Shown here: positions 46,202 to 57,684 of the stretch, one piece after another
How positions within the stretch are numbered: the stretch's first letter is position 1
How the letters are laid out: every line of letters begins with the position of its first letter
Assembly (NCBI RefSeq): GCF_000005505.3
Contig: NC_016131.3
Span: forward strand, 43,795,355 to 43,859,354
Source: Brachypodium distachyon
Taxonomy: Eukaryota; Streptophyta; Magnoliopsida; Poales; Poaceae
DNA length: 64,000 bases
Direction: 5' to 3'
The notes under the pieces: model-generated
What the model was told of the DNA's origin: nothing
The model's input: the letters and a program-made list of their open reading frames with translations, nothing else
Database searches by the model: none
Position numbers and translations under genes: made by a program

Positions 46202-47210
46202 TGATACGGGTGCGGGTGGCCCGATCTTTCGATGAGATTGGTAACTCTCGATTTGGGTAGGAGGTGACGTTGACGATCCGACTACGGCCTAGCAGGCAGC
46301 GCCTTAGCAATCGATACACCAACTCCAGAGGGTTATTGATCACGCGGGGGCACGATCAACCTGACCACGAAGGTCTTTGTTCCTGCAAGCAATCGAAGAA
46401 CAAGCAAGAACAAGATAAATAGCGGATGCAATCTAAAATTGCGAATATACTATATCAAACCAATGTCTCAACGAGACGATAAGTTGGGGTTCCGAAAGCG
46501 GTAAAACAGGTGGTCTAACCGACACACGCGATTACACGAAGTTGTAGCGATGGCTAACTTTTAACTAAACAAAACCCAAGGCTCCTTAGGGGGGCTCATG
46601 GGGTATATAAAGGAGGAGGGAGAGATATTTTCGTCCACCTTGAATAAGGAGTCCGAAAGCCAACTCTATCTCTAACTTTCCTGACAAACTACAACTCTTT
46701 AGGAAACAGAAAAACAGATCCGTCAGCTTGTTTTGTCCGCCACGGTCAGCACGAGTCGAATCTCTTGATGGGGCCAGATCCGTTGGAAAGGTCTTGTAAT
46801 TACCTTTCCAACAAGTACTTGTTTGCTTGATTTGGACTCCGGATGCGGCCTGGGTGATTAAAACAAATTCGGGTCTCCTGACAGCTCGGATCGGAATCGG
46901 ATTCAACTTTAATTCGTGATATCTTTCTCTAGCAAGCTCCGAATCGTGTGCCGTTTGATTTGTTGGAAAGTAGACTTGATAGGCTTCACTTTGAATCTCC
47001 CTTTGCAGGCTATAACACTTCATCTTCACTTTGGACTTGTAAAGTTCAATAAGATGCCTACATAATAAGATTACACAAGATAGTAGCTCCGCCTCTTTGC
47101 AATTAACATATTGAAAACATTTTGTAATTGAATTCACCTGATTATAATTATTAGAGACACCAACAATTAGGGTTCTAATGGTCGTATCCATGGTTAGCAT
47201 GTCCATATCA
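46202..47210. mobile_element. Solo LTR nested in the Copia element
   Basis: The 1009-bp sequence starts TGATACGGG and ends CCATATCA, so the termini TGATA/TATCA are inverted. GTTCT flanks both sides (46197-46201 and 47211-47215), a 5-bp duplication typical of LTR integration. A TATA-like GGTATATAAAGG is at 46601. No gag or pol coding is inside. It is best read as a solo LTR left by recombination of another retrotransposon. Confidence 0.75.
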
Positions 47211-47215
47211 GTTCT

Positions 47216-48757
47216 ATTAACAATGAGTCTAATGTTTGGGATTCATGACTTTGTCACATTAATTTTAGTTGCATGACACGGTTAGCAAATCTGAATTTAA
47301 TCCCTAAAATCACCGTGGCTAAAGGTTTAAAGTGCCAAGCTTGTGTGCAAGCGAAGCAGCCTCGCAAGCCTCACAAGGCTGCGGAGGAGAGAAACCTAGC
47401 ACCGTTAGAGCTCATTCATTCTGATCTTTGTGAGATGAACGGTGTATTAACCAAAGATAGAAAACGTTACTTTATGACTTTCATTGATGATGCGACTAGA
47501 TTTTGCTATGTGTATTTATTAAAATCAAAAGATGAAGCATTGCATTATTTGAAGATCTATAAAGCTGAAGTCGAGAATCAACTTGAGAAGAAAATTAAAC
47601 GGTTGTGGTCTGACCATGGTGGAGAATATTTCTCCAGTGAGTTTAATTCATTCTGTGAGGAACATGGCATCGTCCATGAGAGGACGCCTCCCTATTCGCC
47701 CGAATCAAACGGGGTTGCTGAGAGGAAAAACCGCACGCTGACTCACTTGGTTAACGCCATGTTAGACACTGCGGATTTATCCAAGGCATGGTGGGGGGAG
47801 GCTCTATTGACTTCATGTCATGTTCTAAATCGTGTTCCCACAAAAGATAAAGAGATTACACCATACGAGCTATGGGAAAAGAAAAGACTCATACTTTCTT
47901 ACTTACGGACTTGGGTTGTTTGGCGAAAGTCAATATGCCAATTACTAAGAAACGTAAGCTTGGACCCAAAAACCATTGATTGTGTCTTTCTTGGCTACAC
48001 TCCTAGGAGTGTCGGCTATAAATTCTTGGTTGTAAATTCTGGAGTACTTGACATGAGCGTCGGTACAATTATGGAGTCCAGTGATGCTACATTTTTTGAG
48101 GACATATTTCCCATGAGAGATATGCATAGCACATCTAGAGAGGATCATGATATACCTGCTGAACCCGACAGTTCAGAGGAACATCAAGATCATGATGTAG
48201 CTCTTGAACCCGCCATCCCAATTGAAAATCTTGAACAAATGCTTGCTGAGATTCCTGAGGAGGATGATAATGAAGCTCCTAGGAGGAGTAAGCGACAAAT
48301 GATTGCAAAGTCCTTTGGTGATGATTTCATTGTGTACCTTGTGGAAGACACTCCTAAAACCATTAATGAGGCCTTTGCATCTCCGGATGTAGACTATTGG
48401 AGGGAAGCCATTCATAGTGAGATGGATTCCATCATGCCTAATGGTACTTGGGAGGTCGTTGACCGTCCGTACGGGTGCAAACCCGTAGGATGCAAGTGGA
48501 TATTTAAGAAAAAGCTTAGGCCCGATGGTACTATTGAGAAGTACAAAGCGCGGCTTGTGGCCAAGGGTTTTACCCAGAAAGAAGGTGAGGATTTCTTTGA
48601 TACTTACTCACATGTAGCTCGATTGACCACACTCAGAGTATTACTGTCACTGGCTGTCTCATATGGTCTGATCATCCATCAAATGGACGTCAAGACAGCT
48701 TTCTTTAATGGAGAGTTGGACGAGGAAATTTACATGAGCAGCCAGATGGATTTGTAA
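47216..48757 (+). pseudogene. Copia integrase and RT N-terminal part
   Basis: The integrase zinc region ends with LKCQACVQAKQPRKPHK. The DDE core has IHSDLCEMNG, LWSDHGGEYFSSEF and PYSPESNGVAERKNRTL. The RT begins with WREAIHSEMDSI, GCKWIFKKKLRPDGTIEKYK and QMDVKTAFFNGELDEEIYMS. A base is lost in the codons for SQPDGFV near 48735, giving a stop at 48757. These domains insert the cDNA and copy the RNA. Confidence 0.88.
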
Positions 48758-49929
48758 TAAAGGGTCATCAAGGCAAAGTGTGTAAGTTATTGAAGTCTCT
48801 ATATGGCCTGAAACAAGCTCCTAAGCAATGGCATGAGAAGTTTGACAAAACTTTGACATCTGCCGGCTTTGTTGTTAACGAAGTTGACAAATGTGTATAC
48901 TACCGCCATGGTGGGGGTGAGGGAGTTATACTCTGTTTGTATATCGATGACATATTAATATTTGGGACTAACCTCAAAGTGATTGAAGAGGTTAAGGCTT
49001 TCTTGTCGAAGTGCTTTGACATGAAAGATCTTGGTGTAGCTGATGTTATTTTAAACATCAAGCTTGTGAGAGGCGACAATGGTGAGATCACTCTGTTGCA
49101 ATCTCACTACGTGGATAAGATATTGAGTCGTTTCGGCTATGCTGATTGTAAACCTTCTCCAACTCCTTATGATCTAAGCGTTCTGCTTCGAAAGAATCAC
49201 ATAATTGGAAGAGACCAATTGAGATATTCTCAGATTATTGGCTCGCTTATGTATTTAGCCAGCGCAACTAGACCTGACATCTCTTTTGCTGTGAGCAAAC
49301 TGAGTCGGTTCACTAAGAATCCGGGAGATGATCACTGGTGTGCACTCGAGAGGGTAATGCGCTACCTAAAGGGTACAATGAGCTATGGTATACACTATAC
49401 TGGGTATCCCAAGGTACTTGAGGGCTATATTGATTCAAACTGGATATATGATGTTGATGAGCTAAATGCCACGAGTGGATATGTGTTCACACTCGGAGGG
49501 GGCGCTGTTTCCTGGAAGTCTTGCAAGCAAACGATCTTAACCAGATCAACAATGGAAGCAGATCTTTCAGCGTTAGATACATCCACGGTTGAAGCCGACT
49601 GGCTTCGAGAGCTCTTGATGGACTTGCCGATTGTTGAAAAACCTGTACCGACAATTCTTATGAACTATGACAATCAAACTGTGATAGTCAAAGTGAACAG
49701 TTCTAAAGACGACATGAAGTCATCAAGACACGCCAGAAGACGTCTGAAATCTGTCAGAGCAATGAGAAATTCCGGAATAATAGCATTGGGGTATATCCCA
49801 ACGGCCAAAAATCTGGCAGATCCCTTTACGAAGGGTCTATCAAGAAATGTGATAGAATCTACATCAAGGGACCTCGTGAGTTACCATGGTGGTAAACCAG
49901 CCTATGTGATCGGAGATTCCGTGAAGTAG
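48758..49929 (+). pseudogene. Copia RT C-terminal part and RNase H
   Basis: After the frameshift the RT continues KLLKSLYGLKQAPKQWHEKF with the catalytic ILCLYIDDILIFG (YIDD). RNase H follows: EGYIDSNWIYDVDE, TSGYVFTLGGGAVSWKS, TMEADLSALDTSTVEADWLREL. It ends LADPFTKGLSRNVIEST and a TAG at 49927. The frame of 383 codons from 48778 is otherwise open. Confidence 0.88.
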
Positions 49930-50433
49930 GATCTGGGAAACAAGTCATAGGAGATAACTGAGGAGAGTGTACAATCCTTATCCCACTCCGTTGACGATGC
50001 ATTACTTTCGTATGCTGTATGGTAGGTTGTTCAACTTAATATGTTCTGATGCGTTGCATTAATTTGCAAGAGAGATAATGTCCTACAGAGTAGTTCCGAA
50101 AGAACACACCTATATGAGCCTGACTGTTGGTCGCAGTCTATGAGATTTGGGTGGTCTCTAGTAAGCTCATGAAAAAGGCCTGGAGAATGATTTATATGCT
50201 CCACACCGCGTGGTAGCTTTCGGCAACCCTGTACCAGACAACAACTTAGTGAAGCTCTAACACAGAAAACTGACAATTCAAGGTCTCGTCCATTGTTCGG
50301 TTGTGCATGAGTGTAGCTATTTGTTTAGGTGGATGTTCAACCTTAACCGGTCTCCACTGAAACGCTGGTATATCAAAAATAGAGTTTTGGATCAACGACA
50401 TTCTTATGTGCTTATGAGATATTGTGGGGGATT
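49930..50433 (+). other. Copia 3' untranslated region and polypurine tract
   Basis: About 500 bp between pol and the right LTR. The polypurine tract TATTGTGGGGGAT ends directly at the LTR start. No other feature is seen. Confidence 0.7.
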
Positions 50434-51442
50434 GTTGGAATTTAGGACAAGATACAAGTTCTAAACTAAATTAAATTCCTGGAAAATCTCAAAAGCCCAT
50501 TCATCAACTCGGTCGATCCGGATCGATGCTTATTCTTTTGGCAGTTGGAATATGTTGTGGACGCGTAACAAATCCCGATAATTGCGGAATCGGTTTTGGT
50601 TTACCAAATCGAATGTTTCCTAAATCAAGGTCAGTTGGTTTCCTAAACCGAAGGTTTCCTAAATCAACGTCGGTTGGTTTCCTAAATTGATGGTTTCCTA
50701 AACCGACGTCCGCATGCGTGCCTACATAATAAGACGTTCCCGGCCTCAGAACGAATACGCCAAAAATCCGTCATTGCGCCCACGATCCAATCTCGCTGTT
50801 CGCTGCCTTCTGCTACTCCTTCCTGCCGGCTGCGTGCACAGCTCGCCGGGAGAGCAGGCCTCTGGAACCCCGACCTTCGAGATCCTGCCCGATAGAAGGT
50901 TTTTGGGGAGCGTTCTTACGCGACTGCTCGCTTCATCACGTTCCTTCTTCGTCGGCTTCTTCGTCACCATGGTCAACAACGGTGATCCCGTGGCTCAGGC
51001 TGCCGCTCACGCTCACGCTCAGGCTCTGGCTGCCGCTCAAGCTCAGCAGCAGCAGGCTACTCAACTCCAAGCACAATAGTAGATCGAACAACAGGCGACT
51101 GCTTCTGCCCAGATGCAAGCACAGGCGTTCGCAGCTGCCCAGAAAGTTGCCAAGTCGGCTGCTGCAGCCGGCCTGAACATCGACGCCGCTGGACTTGTCA
51201 GCGATTTCAACAAATTCATCAACAAGGAACCAACTCATGAGAATGGCACCTTACCGTACGTAATCTGCTCTTTCTTGTTGATTTTATTCTGTATTTATAT
51301 TATGCATGCTGTGGAATTAGACGAGTTTTATCGCTTTGCGTTGTTGTTTAGTTTGTGTAGTTTGCATGACATAATATGCTACATGTTTTTAGCCATGATT
51401 TTCTGGATTAAATATTTATCGAAAATACCTAATTATTTAACA
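50434..51442 (+). repeat. Copia right LTR
   Basis: 1009 bp, TGTTGGAATTTAGGAC to TTTAACA. The first-exon frame (ATG at 50969) is in the phase needed for splicing, but carries TAGTAG at 51077-51082 where the left LTR has CAGCAG. Confidence 0.88.
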
Positions 51443-53031
51443 GCAGCAATGGCGTCGCGACCGGCAACGGTGGCGCAATAGAAAAGCAGCAGCGGAAACG
51501 GCGACGGCGCTTCGACCTGCAGGCTGCAGCACCACGCTGGAGTGTTGAGATGACCAAGAAGGGTTAAGGGGGTTATTGCAAAGTAATGTTAACTTAAGTG
51601 CCCAGCGGGTCTCTATGTACAAATTAGCCCTTCATTTCTGGACGTGAAATTCTGATCGGAGGGTTGACAATCGATGGATGCATGGATACAAATTGTTGCC
51701 GGATGCACAGGGTATGTTGCCATAAAAAAAAGTCAACAAACGTTTGCTAATCGCGATTTACTGACAAATAAGCACTTGAACCTCCAACTATTAGACGACA
51801 GGGTGCATGCATGCAGCATATGGCGATCGAATCATTGAAGCACACGCGCAGGCGCAGCTCAGCAGCTGATCAGGTTGGTTTTGCATGCAATGCATGTGAG
51901 CCTCGTAACCCATGCATGCACCAAAGCTACCAATAGAATCTTCACACTGCAGTGTTAGTGCAGTGTGTATTGTGGTTGGACAGGTCCATATGTCACCTTT
52001 CCAGGTTCCGACTCGCTAGCATCCCCGAGGAGAATCTTTGTCAACGCGTGTCAAGGTTCCCATGATCCCATCCATATAGGCAAATGTGGCAGTTTTTGGA
52101 TGTTAGGAGTACTCGACCGGAGCTTGGCAAAAATGGCGTGACGGCCTGTTTTAAAACGACTCCGCCACTCCGGGGCGAGGGGACGGAGACCTTTTGATCC
52201 ACGTGAAGCCTAGCTAGCTGCTAGCGCCATATCATATCGTAATCGTATCATATCGTGGCCCTCTGTTGCTCCTTGGGGTGCGTACGTACGTGATCTATCG
52301 ATCCCCGCTCGGCGTACATGCATATGGGTCGTTGCATGTAGGTTAGACCAGCACAGGAAGATCGAACAAATATTATACGCGTGCGAGCCTGAGAATCCAA
52401 GCCTTGCTCGGCCGATCGATCTTATCGTCTCGGTGGCATCAATGATTCGAAGCCCATGTGGAATGTGGACTTGTGGAGTGTGCCACAAAGAAAAATAGCA
52501 TGCCCGTGTTATTAGATGGTTCTGTCAGAATCATGAAGTGGCGGGGCCGATCGATCCTCGATGCATGTGGCGGTCAGCCATTGGTGTACACGGGGCTAAA
52601 AGAGAACTAAATTTGACTCGGGCGATCACATTTGACTGGATTTATTCTGAAATTTAACCGGCGTCATTTTTTGATGGTAAGTGACGTACTTGGTGCTCAT
52701 AAAGGTAAGACGAGTGTACATGCGTGTTCTGGTTCGTACGTGATATGTTTCCAAAAAACATATATTGAGATCGCATAATACCTGTTGTTTATCTTCCGTT
52801 TTATGGTTACCAGACAAATGTTAGCTACTAGCATGCATTCCACACGACGAGACCCAGATAGAAATGAAAATCGTCCAATCGTTTTCTTAAATCCCTCATC
52901 TTCTTATTCTCAAAAGATAAATAAATAAAAATCGCTCATCTCCTTGTTGCAAATTAAGAATACGTGTAAGCTACCCAGTGTCGCCCACTTAGTTAGTGTA
53001 CTAACTTACTACACACCTGCTGACTTCTTCG
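51443..53031. other. Interval right of the Copia element
   Basis: 51443-51540 is the right half of the target region. The remainder has no gene, transposon end or array that I can support. ATGCATGC-type motifs are frequent. Confidence 0.4.
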
Positions 53032-54530
53032 TTTGATGTTTCTACATTTCAGGATAGCTTGCAACTGGGGTGCAATGCAAGTGGACGTGCCGATCAGCGC
53101 GCCGGGACGTCGCTTAAATTGGTGGTGGTTCACTTCTCCTCGCTTATTTGCAGTTCACTTCAAGCACGGAAGTACGTAACGCGTTGCCAGTTCTATTTAC
53201 TAGGAGTACTACTCCGTAGTGGTGAAACAAGATAACTAGCATGATGGGTCGGTCGGTTGGACCTGCATATTCATACTTGCAAGTTGCAACATGTGAATAT
53301 ATTGCAGTTAATTTGATGAGAATGAAATGACACTTGTGAATTCCAGTTTGATGCCCATGGACGAATAATGTAAATGAACCTGATGCTTATATGCATGGCC
53401 ATAGGGGGGGAAACTCAAATTCTTGACTTCACCGACGTTCTCATGGCGCTCATTGATTTTTGAGGAGACAATATTGGTCTCAATTTACGGTGCCTTCTTG
53501 ATATCCTCTCTTGTAGACGTAAGATCTGACAACTAACTTTTTTCTGCAGACCTTTTTTTAGTGTCTATTTCTCAGTCGACGATCATAGCCATTCGATCGA
53601 AAATCTTTTTCATCATTTGTACTTGTATAAATCTTGCATGCATCTCAGTAATTGGACCAGACGATTGTTAATATCGAGTTAGAAATAGTTATTTCTCAGT
53701 CATCTTAGAAATAGCAAAACTGTTTTTTCTTCTTCAGAGTAGCTTGCACGAGGAGTTTCACGTTGTACACAGGTACTCCGTAGTATAAGTCCCTGTTCAT
53801 CCTGTGGACTAGTCCGTGTCTAGGTAAACAAATCTCTATACAAGTCGATCTTATCTTAAGCTTAGCTGAAACTCCTGTTGAGCTATAGACTTGATCACTT
53901 GTTAATCCAGACCGGAAGCTGCACGCAGGGCAAGGAATCACTCAGGAATTGGTGACTCGGTGAAAGATTCCAGCTGAACGGAACAGATGCTCGATCGATC
54001 GCGCTCGTTTTACACTGCCCGTGTGTCAATATAATTGATCTATTCATGGAGATGAGGTACGTTCGGATTTGATGGCAAGAAGAAAAGGCCTCCGGGAGCA
54101 CAGGATGCCTTTCACACATAGCAGAATCTGCAGAGGAAACAAACTAAGGGCATCTCCAAGCGAAACCTCCGAATACTCTTTATTTGTCCAAATCTGTTCA
54201 TATGGTGGTACATAAGCAAACACACAACCCAATGGGAACCCTCATTTGTCCGAAAGTAATCCACACCTCCATTTCTTTCCCAAATTTGGGAAGAGTATGG
54301 GAAGTCCTCATTTGTGCAAATCTCATCCAAATCTTGTCCACTTGTCTTCTTGACCCACATGTCAAACACTCATAAATAGATAAATGAGGGTTACCATTGG
54401 ACAACTTCATATTTTGTTCACCCCATTTGTCCAAAAATCCTCAAATGGACAAATGGGGAGTACAAATGGGGGCTCACCCTGGAGATGCCCTAAGAAAGAG
54501 AAAGCGTCGAGGAGGACGAAGTGGAACACG
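53032..54530. repeat. Triplicated segment, copy B
   Basis: Begins with GATGTTTCTACATTTCAGGA as in copy A at 41812 and follows it to the CGAGGAGGA motif. It contains a MITE at 54148-54490 that copy A lacks, and about 100 bp (about 53340-53440) shared in part with copy C. Confidence 0.75.
54148..54490. mobile_element. Tourist-like (PIF/Harbinger) MITE
   Basis: 343 bp with ends GGGCATCTCCAAGCG and, inverted, GGGCATCTCCAGGGTG, flanked by TAA (54145-54147 and 54491-54493). Copy A shows the empty site with a single TAA (GAAACTAAGAAAGAGA), which proves insertion into copy B. It has no coding sequence. Confidence 0.9.
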
Positions 54531-55430
54531 CGAAACTGCAGCCGAAGCATGCGTTTTATGTGTGGTCGTGTGGATCGTTTTTTTGTTGTTGTTCCAGGCT
54601 CAGAAGTAACATTTTTATATATCGGATTTGCTATTGATCAGCCTGAGAAATTCTTATTTCTCGGTCAATGCTCTGAACCGTTCGATCATACGCCGAGATG
54701 CGTGCAGGTGTTTGAGCAGAGACGGCGAGCTTCTAAATATATACACAGATAACTTTGAAAAACCGGAATGTATAGGTTGGTGCAGTGGTGAACGCCTGCC
54801 TCCTAGCTGGAAGGTGGAGGTAGCCAAGGGGCTGCATTATTTTTTGTTCTTTTGCCCTTTTTTATTTCTGTTTTCTTTTTTACTAGGGCCTGGGATTTTT
54901 TCTTTTTGTTCTTTTGCCCTTTTTTATTTCTGTTTTCTTCTTTACTAGGGCCTGGGGTTGCACCCTGTGCACCCTCCTGGGATTCTGCTGGTCTTTTCAG
55001 GTTGTGGTGACGTATTGCAGGTGTTTAATTTCAGCGTGTATGTTTTTCTGAACTTATTGATTTACTCCTCCACTTTTTATACATAAAGTCCATGGCCCCA
55101 ACACCTAGAACACACATCTTAGGCACATAACTTAAACATGCAACAAAGTGCAAGGATCAAAAGAGTCATATATTAGATCGCGTGGCAAAAGCTAAGTAAC
55201 ATAATATCGGTACCATGATATCACAAGATAAAGGGGACCATTCATAACTAATTTCTGTTTGTACATGTAGGGCCTTCTGCTGCGTTAGAAGGTTAGATCC
55301 TTCTCTTATGAACAACTAAGCATTGAAGATTGAGAATGGCAAGCTGACGCACAGAGATAGAGTAGAGCTGGACTTCTGCCCCATGAAAGACTAACTACTT
55401 GTTGAACAATCATTAATTAAGCCTTTTTAG
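54531..55430. repeat. 62-bp tandem duplication and flanks
   Basis: 54841-54894 and 54903-54956 are tandem copies (period 62) of a T-rich unit ending TTTACTAGGGCCTGGG. Upstream, 54765-54830 (GGTTGGTGCAGTGGTGAACG) resembles a tRNA-derived SINE head. No gene is seen; 55080-55430 is featureless. Confidence 0.55.
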
Positions 55431-56690
55431 TATTTTTTAAACGTGATCGAGTTGCACATTAATTAGGCCTTTTTTTGGTAAGTAGCACATTAAGGATTTT
55501 GATGTGCAATTGTGTTTTTTTGGTTGATTTGCATATCACCTCCTCTAATGTGCAATTTAGTTTTTCTCGAAAAGTTAGATACGACTCTTGTTGTGCAAAT
55601 GAGTATTTTTGTGCGACTTGCACATGACTGATAGTTAAGAGTATTTTTTGGGTGAGTTGCACATTACCTCTTCTAATGTAGTTTTTTTTTCTTGAGGAGT
55701 TGTGCATTAAGACTCTTGATGTGTAATTGCGTTTTTTGGTGTGAGTTGCACATGACTGAGACTCAAGATTAATTTTTTAAGTGAATTGCACATCATCTCT
55801 CCTAATGTGCAATTTAGTTTTTTGGGTGAGTTGCACATTAAGTATACTGATGTGCAATTGAGTTATTTTATGTGTGCTTTGTGCATGACTGAGATTTAAA
55901 TGTATCTTTTCACCACTAATACTTAAGAGTATTTTTTTAAGTGAATTGCACATCACCTCTTCTAATGTGCAATTTTTTTGGGAGGGGTGGGTGGGTGGGT
56001 GAGTTGCACGTATAGTATACTTATGTGCAATTGAGTTATTTTAATTGTGATTCGCGCATGAACGGAATTTAAATGTATTTCTTCACGAATGAGACTTAAC
56101 AATATTTTCTTAGATGAATTGCACTTCATCTCTCCTAATGTGAATTTTTTGGTGGGTTGCACATCAAGTATACTGATGTGGAATTGAGTTATTTATGTGT
56201 GCTTTGTGCATGACTGAGATTTAAATGTATTTTTTCGTGACTGAGACTTAAGAGTATTTTTTTAAGTGAATTGCACATCACCTCTTCTAATGTGCAATTT
56301 TTTGGGGAGGGGGGGGGGTGGGTGAGTTGCACGTTAAGTATACTTATGTGCAATTGAGTTATTTTAATTGTGATTTTTGCATGACTGAGATTTAAATGTA
56401 TTTTCTTCACGACTGAGACTGAATATTCCCTCCGGCCGGAATTACTTGTCGAAATATTACATGTATCTAGATACTTTTTAAACATATATACATATAAATT
56501 TGGGCAAATTTGAGACAAGTAATATGGGTCGGAGGGAGTAGTATTTTTCTTAGATGAACTGCACATCATCTCTCCTAATGTGAAATTTAGTTTTTTTTGT
56601 GGGTTGCACATTAAAATTCTTCATGTGCAATTGAGTTTTGTGTGTGTGTGTGTGAGTTGCAGATGACCGAGATTTAACAGATTTTCTTAT
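55431..56690. repeat. Degenerate tandem array with alternating monomers
   Basis: Units of about 150-170 bp contain TTGCACATCACCTCTTCTAA, ATGTGCAATTGAGTTATTTT and GCATGACTGAGATTTAAATG. From 55783 two monomer types alternate: one with TTTATGTGTGCTTTGTGCAT (55783 and 56115), the other with a G-rich GGTGGGTGAG stretch and TTTAATTGTGATT (55945 and 56268). The array thus has a two-monomer higher-order period near 325 bp. 55431-55782 holds more diverged units. A Stowaway MITE sits inside at 56426. Confidence 0.75.
56426..56538. mobile_element. Stowaway MITE inside the array
   Basis: Ends TTCCCTCCGGCCGGAATTAC and, inverted, CTCCCTCCGACCCATATTAC, with TA at 56424-56425 and 56539-56540. 113 bp. Its inner sequence resembles the MITEs at 13083 and 13560. 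Confidence 0.85.
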
Positions 56691-57232
56691 TTATCAAAAA
56701 ATTTATTTCTATGATTTTTGTTAAATCTCAGTGGCATGAGATTTTTTTATTGCTCAAACATTTATAGTCGTCAGATGCACCATTAATATTTGTCCGAACT
56801 TTGTACTGCATGTTGTGTTCGGCCCGTGGTAAAATATGTTAGACATGTGAGATTTATTTATCTATATCAAGCCCTAATTGTCCACTTCTCTTATTGCACA
56901 ATCCAAGACGGCGGTAGCACAAGTAATATACGTGGTGTTAATCACAACGGTTGGTTCAAGTTTACTTCATCGAAGTATTCTCTTCCAACAACTCTCATTA
57001 GACCTGGGTCTCACGTTGAGCTTTTTGGCATGTTTTTCCTTTAATGTGTTGTCCTTCAATCAGAAAAAAGAAAAGAAGCACACAGGCGCACACAAGCAGC
57101 CACACCCATGCACACACAGGCGCGTACACAGCACACACACAGGAGCGCGCGGCACACATGCACATGCACATGCAAGCGGAGGGGAGTAGCCTTGCTGCGA
57201 TCGAGCGGCCATCGATCGGCTGAGAGGTAGGC
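56691..57232. other. Interval with CA-rich stretch
   Basis: 57075-57170 is a CA/GCACA-rich low-complexity stretch. No gene is seen. Confidence 0.45.
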
Positions 57233-57684
57233 GTTCCCATTATAATCTTTGCTAGAACAAACCATTCACTGTCAATGTACCTATATATTGCGGTGTACAG
57301 GATCGGCTGGTGCAAGTGACCATCGGAGTGTGAAAACGTAGGGGCAAACATGCATGGGTGTATATAATATAAGGAGCACGATATGAGGTGCATGTGCATC
57401 CGTTCTTGCTCTCCCTTTGCCTGCTAAGGATTTTCACGGTGGCCTAGCCTGTTGGTTGGACGAACGGCAAGCCGGCGACTGTCCTTTCTAGAGACTTGGG
57501 AGTACCTCTGAACGGTCAGGCATGCCTGCAGGCTTCCTCATCAGATCTTTCTACATTTCTTGATGACTTGAAACTGGGGTGCAATGCAGAGTGACTGGAC
57601 GTCGACGTATCGATTAGCGTGCCGGGACGTTGCTTCATCGGTGGTCACTTATCGTCCCTTATTTGTACTAAGCATGGTCACTTA

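Larger units (their letters stand above)
43865..51442 (+). mobile_element. Ty1/Copia LTR retrotransposon, complete
   Basis: A 7.58-kb element with two LTRs (43865-44891 and 50434-51442), both starting TGTTGGAATTTAGGAC and ending in CA, and the 5-bp duplication GCAGC. A polypurine tract (TATTGTGGGGGAT) stands directly before the right LTR. The internal order is gag, protease, integrase, RT, RNase H, which is the Copia order. A 1-kb solo LTR is inserted at 46202. Frameshifts (about 45850, 48735) and stops show it is inactive. No TGG-type primer-binding site is evident after the left LTR. By eye the two LTRs differ at several percent of sites, so it is not a very recent insertion. Confidence 0.93.

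Noticed and set aside
46586..47206. 206-codon minus-strand ORF
   Set aside because: Falls within the solo LTR; no gag, pol or other domain, and its start is at the LTR end.
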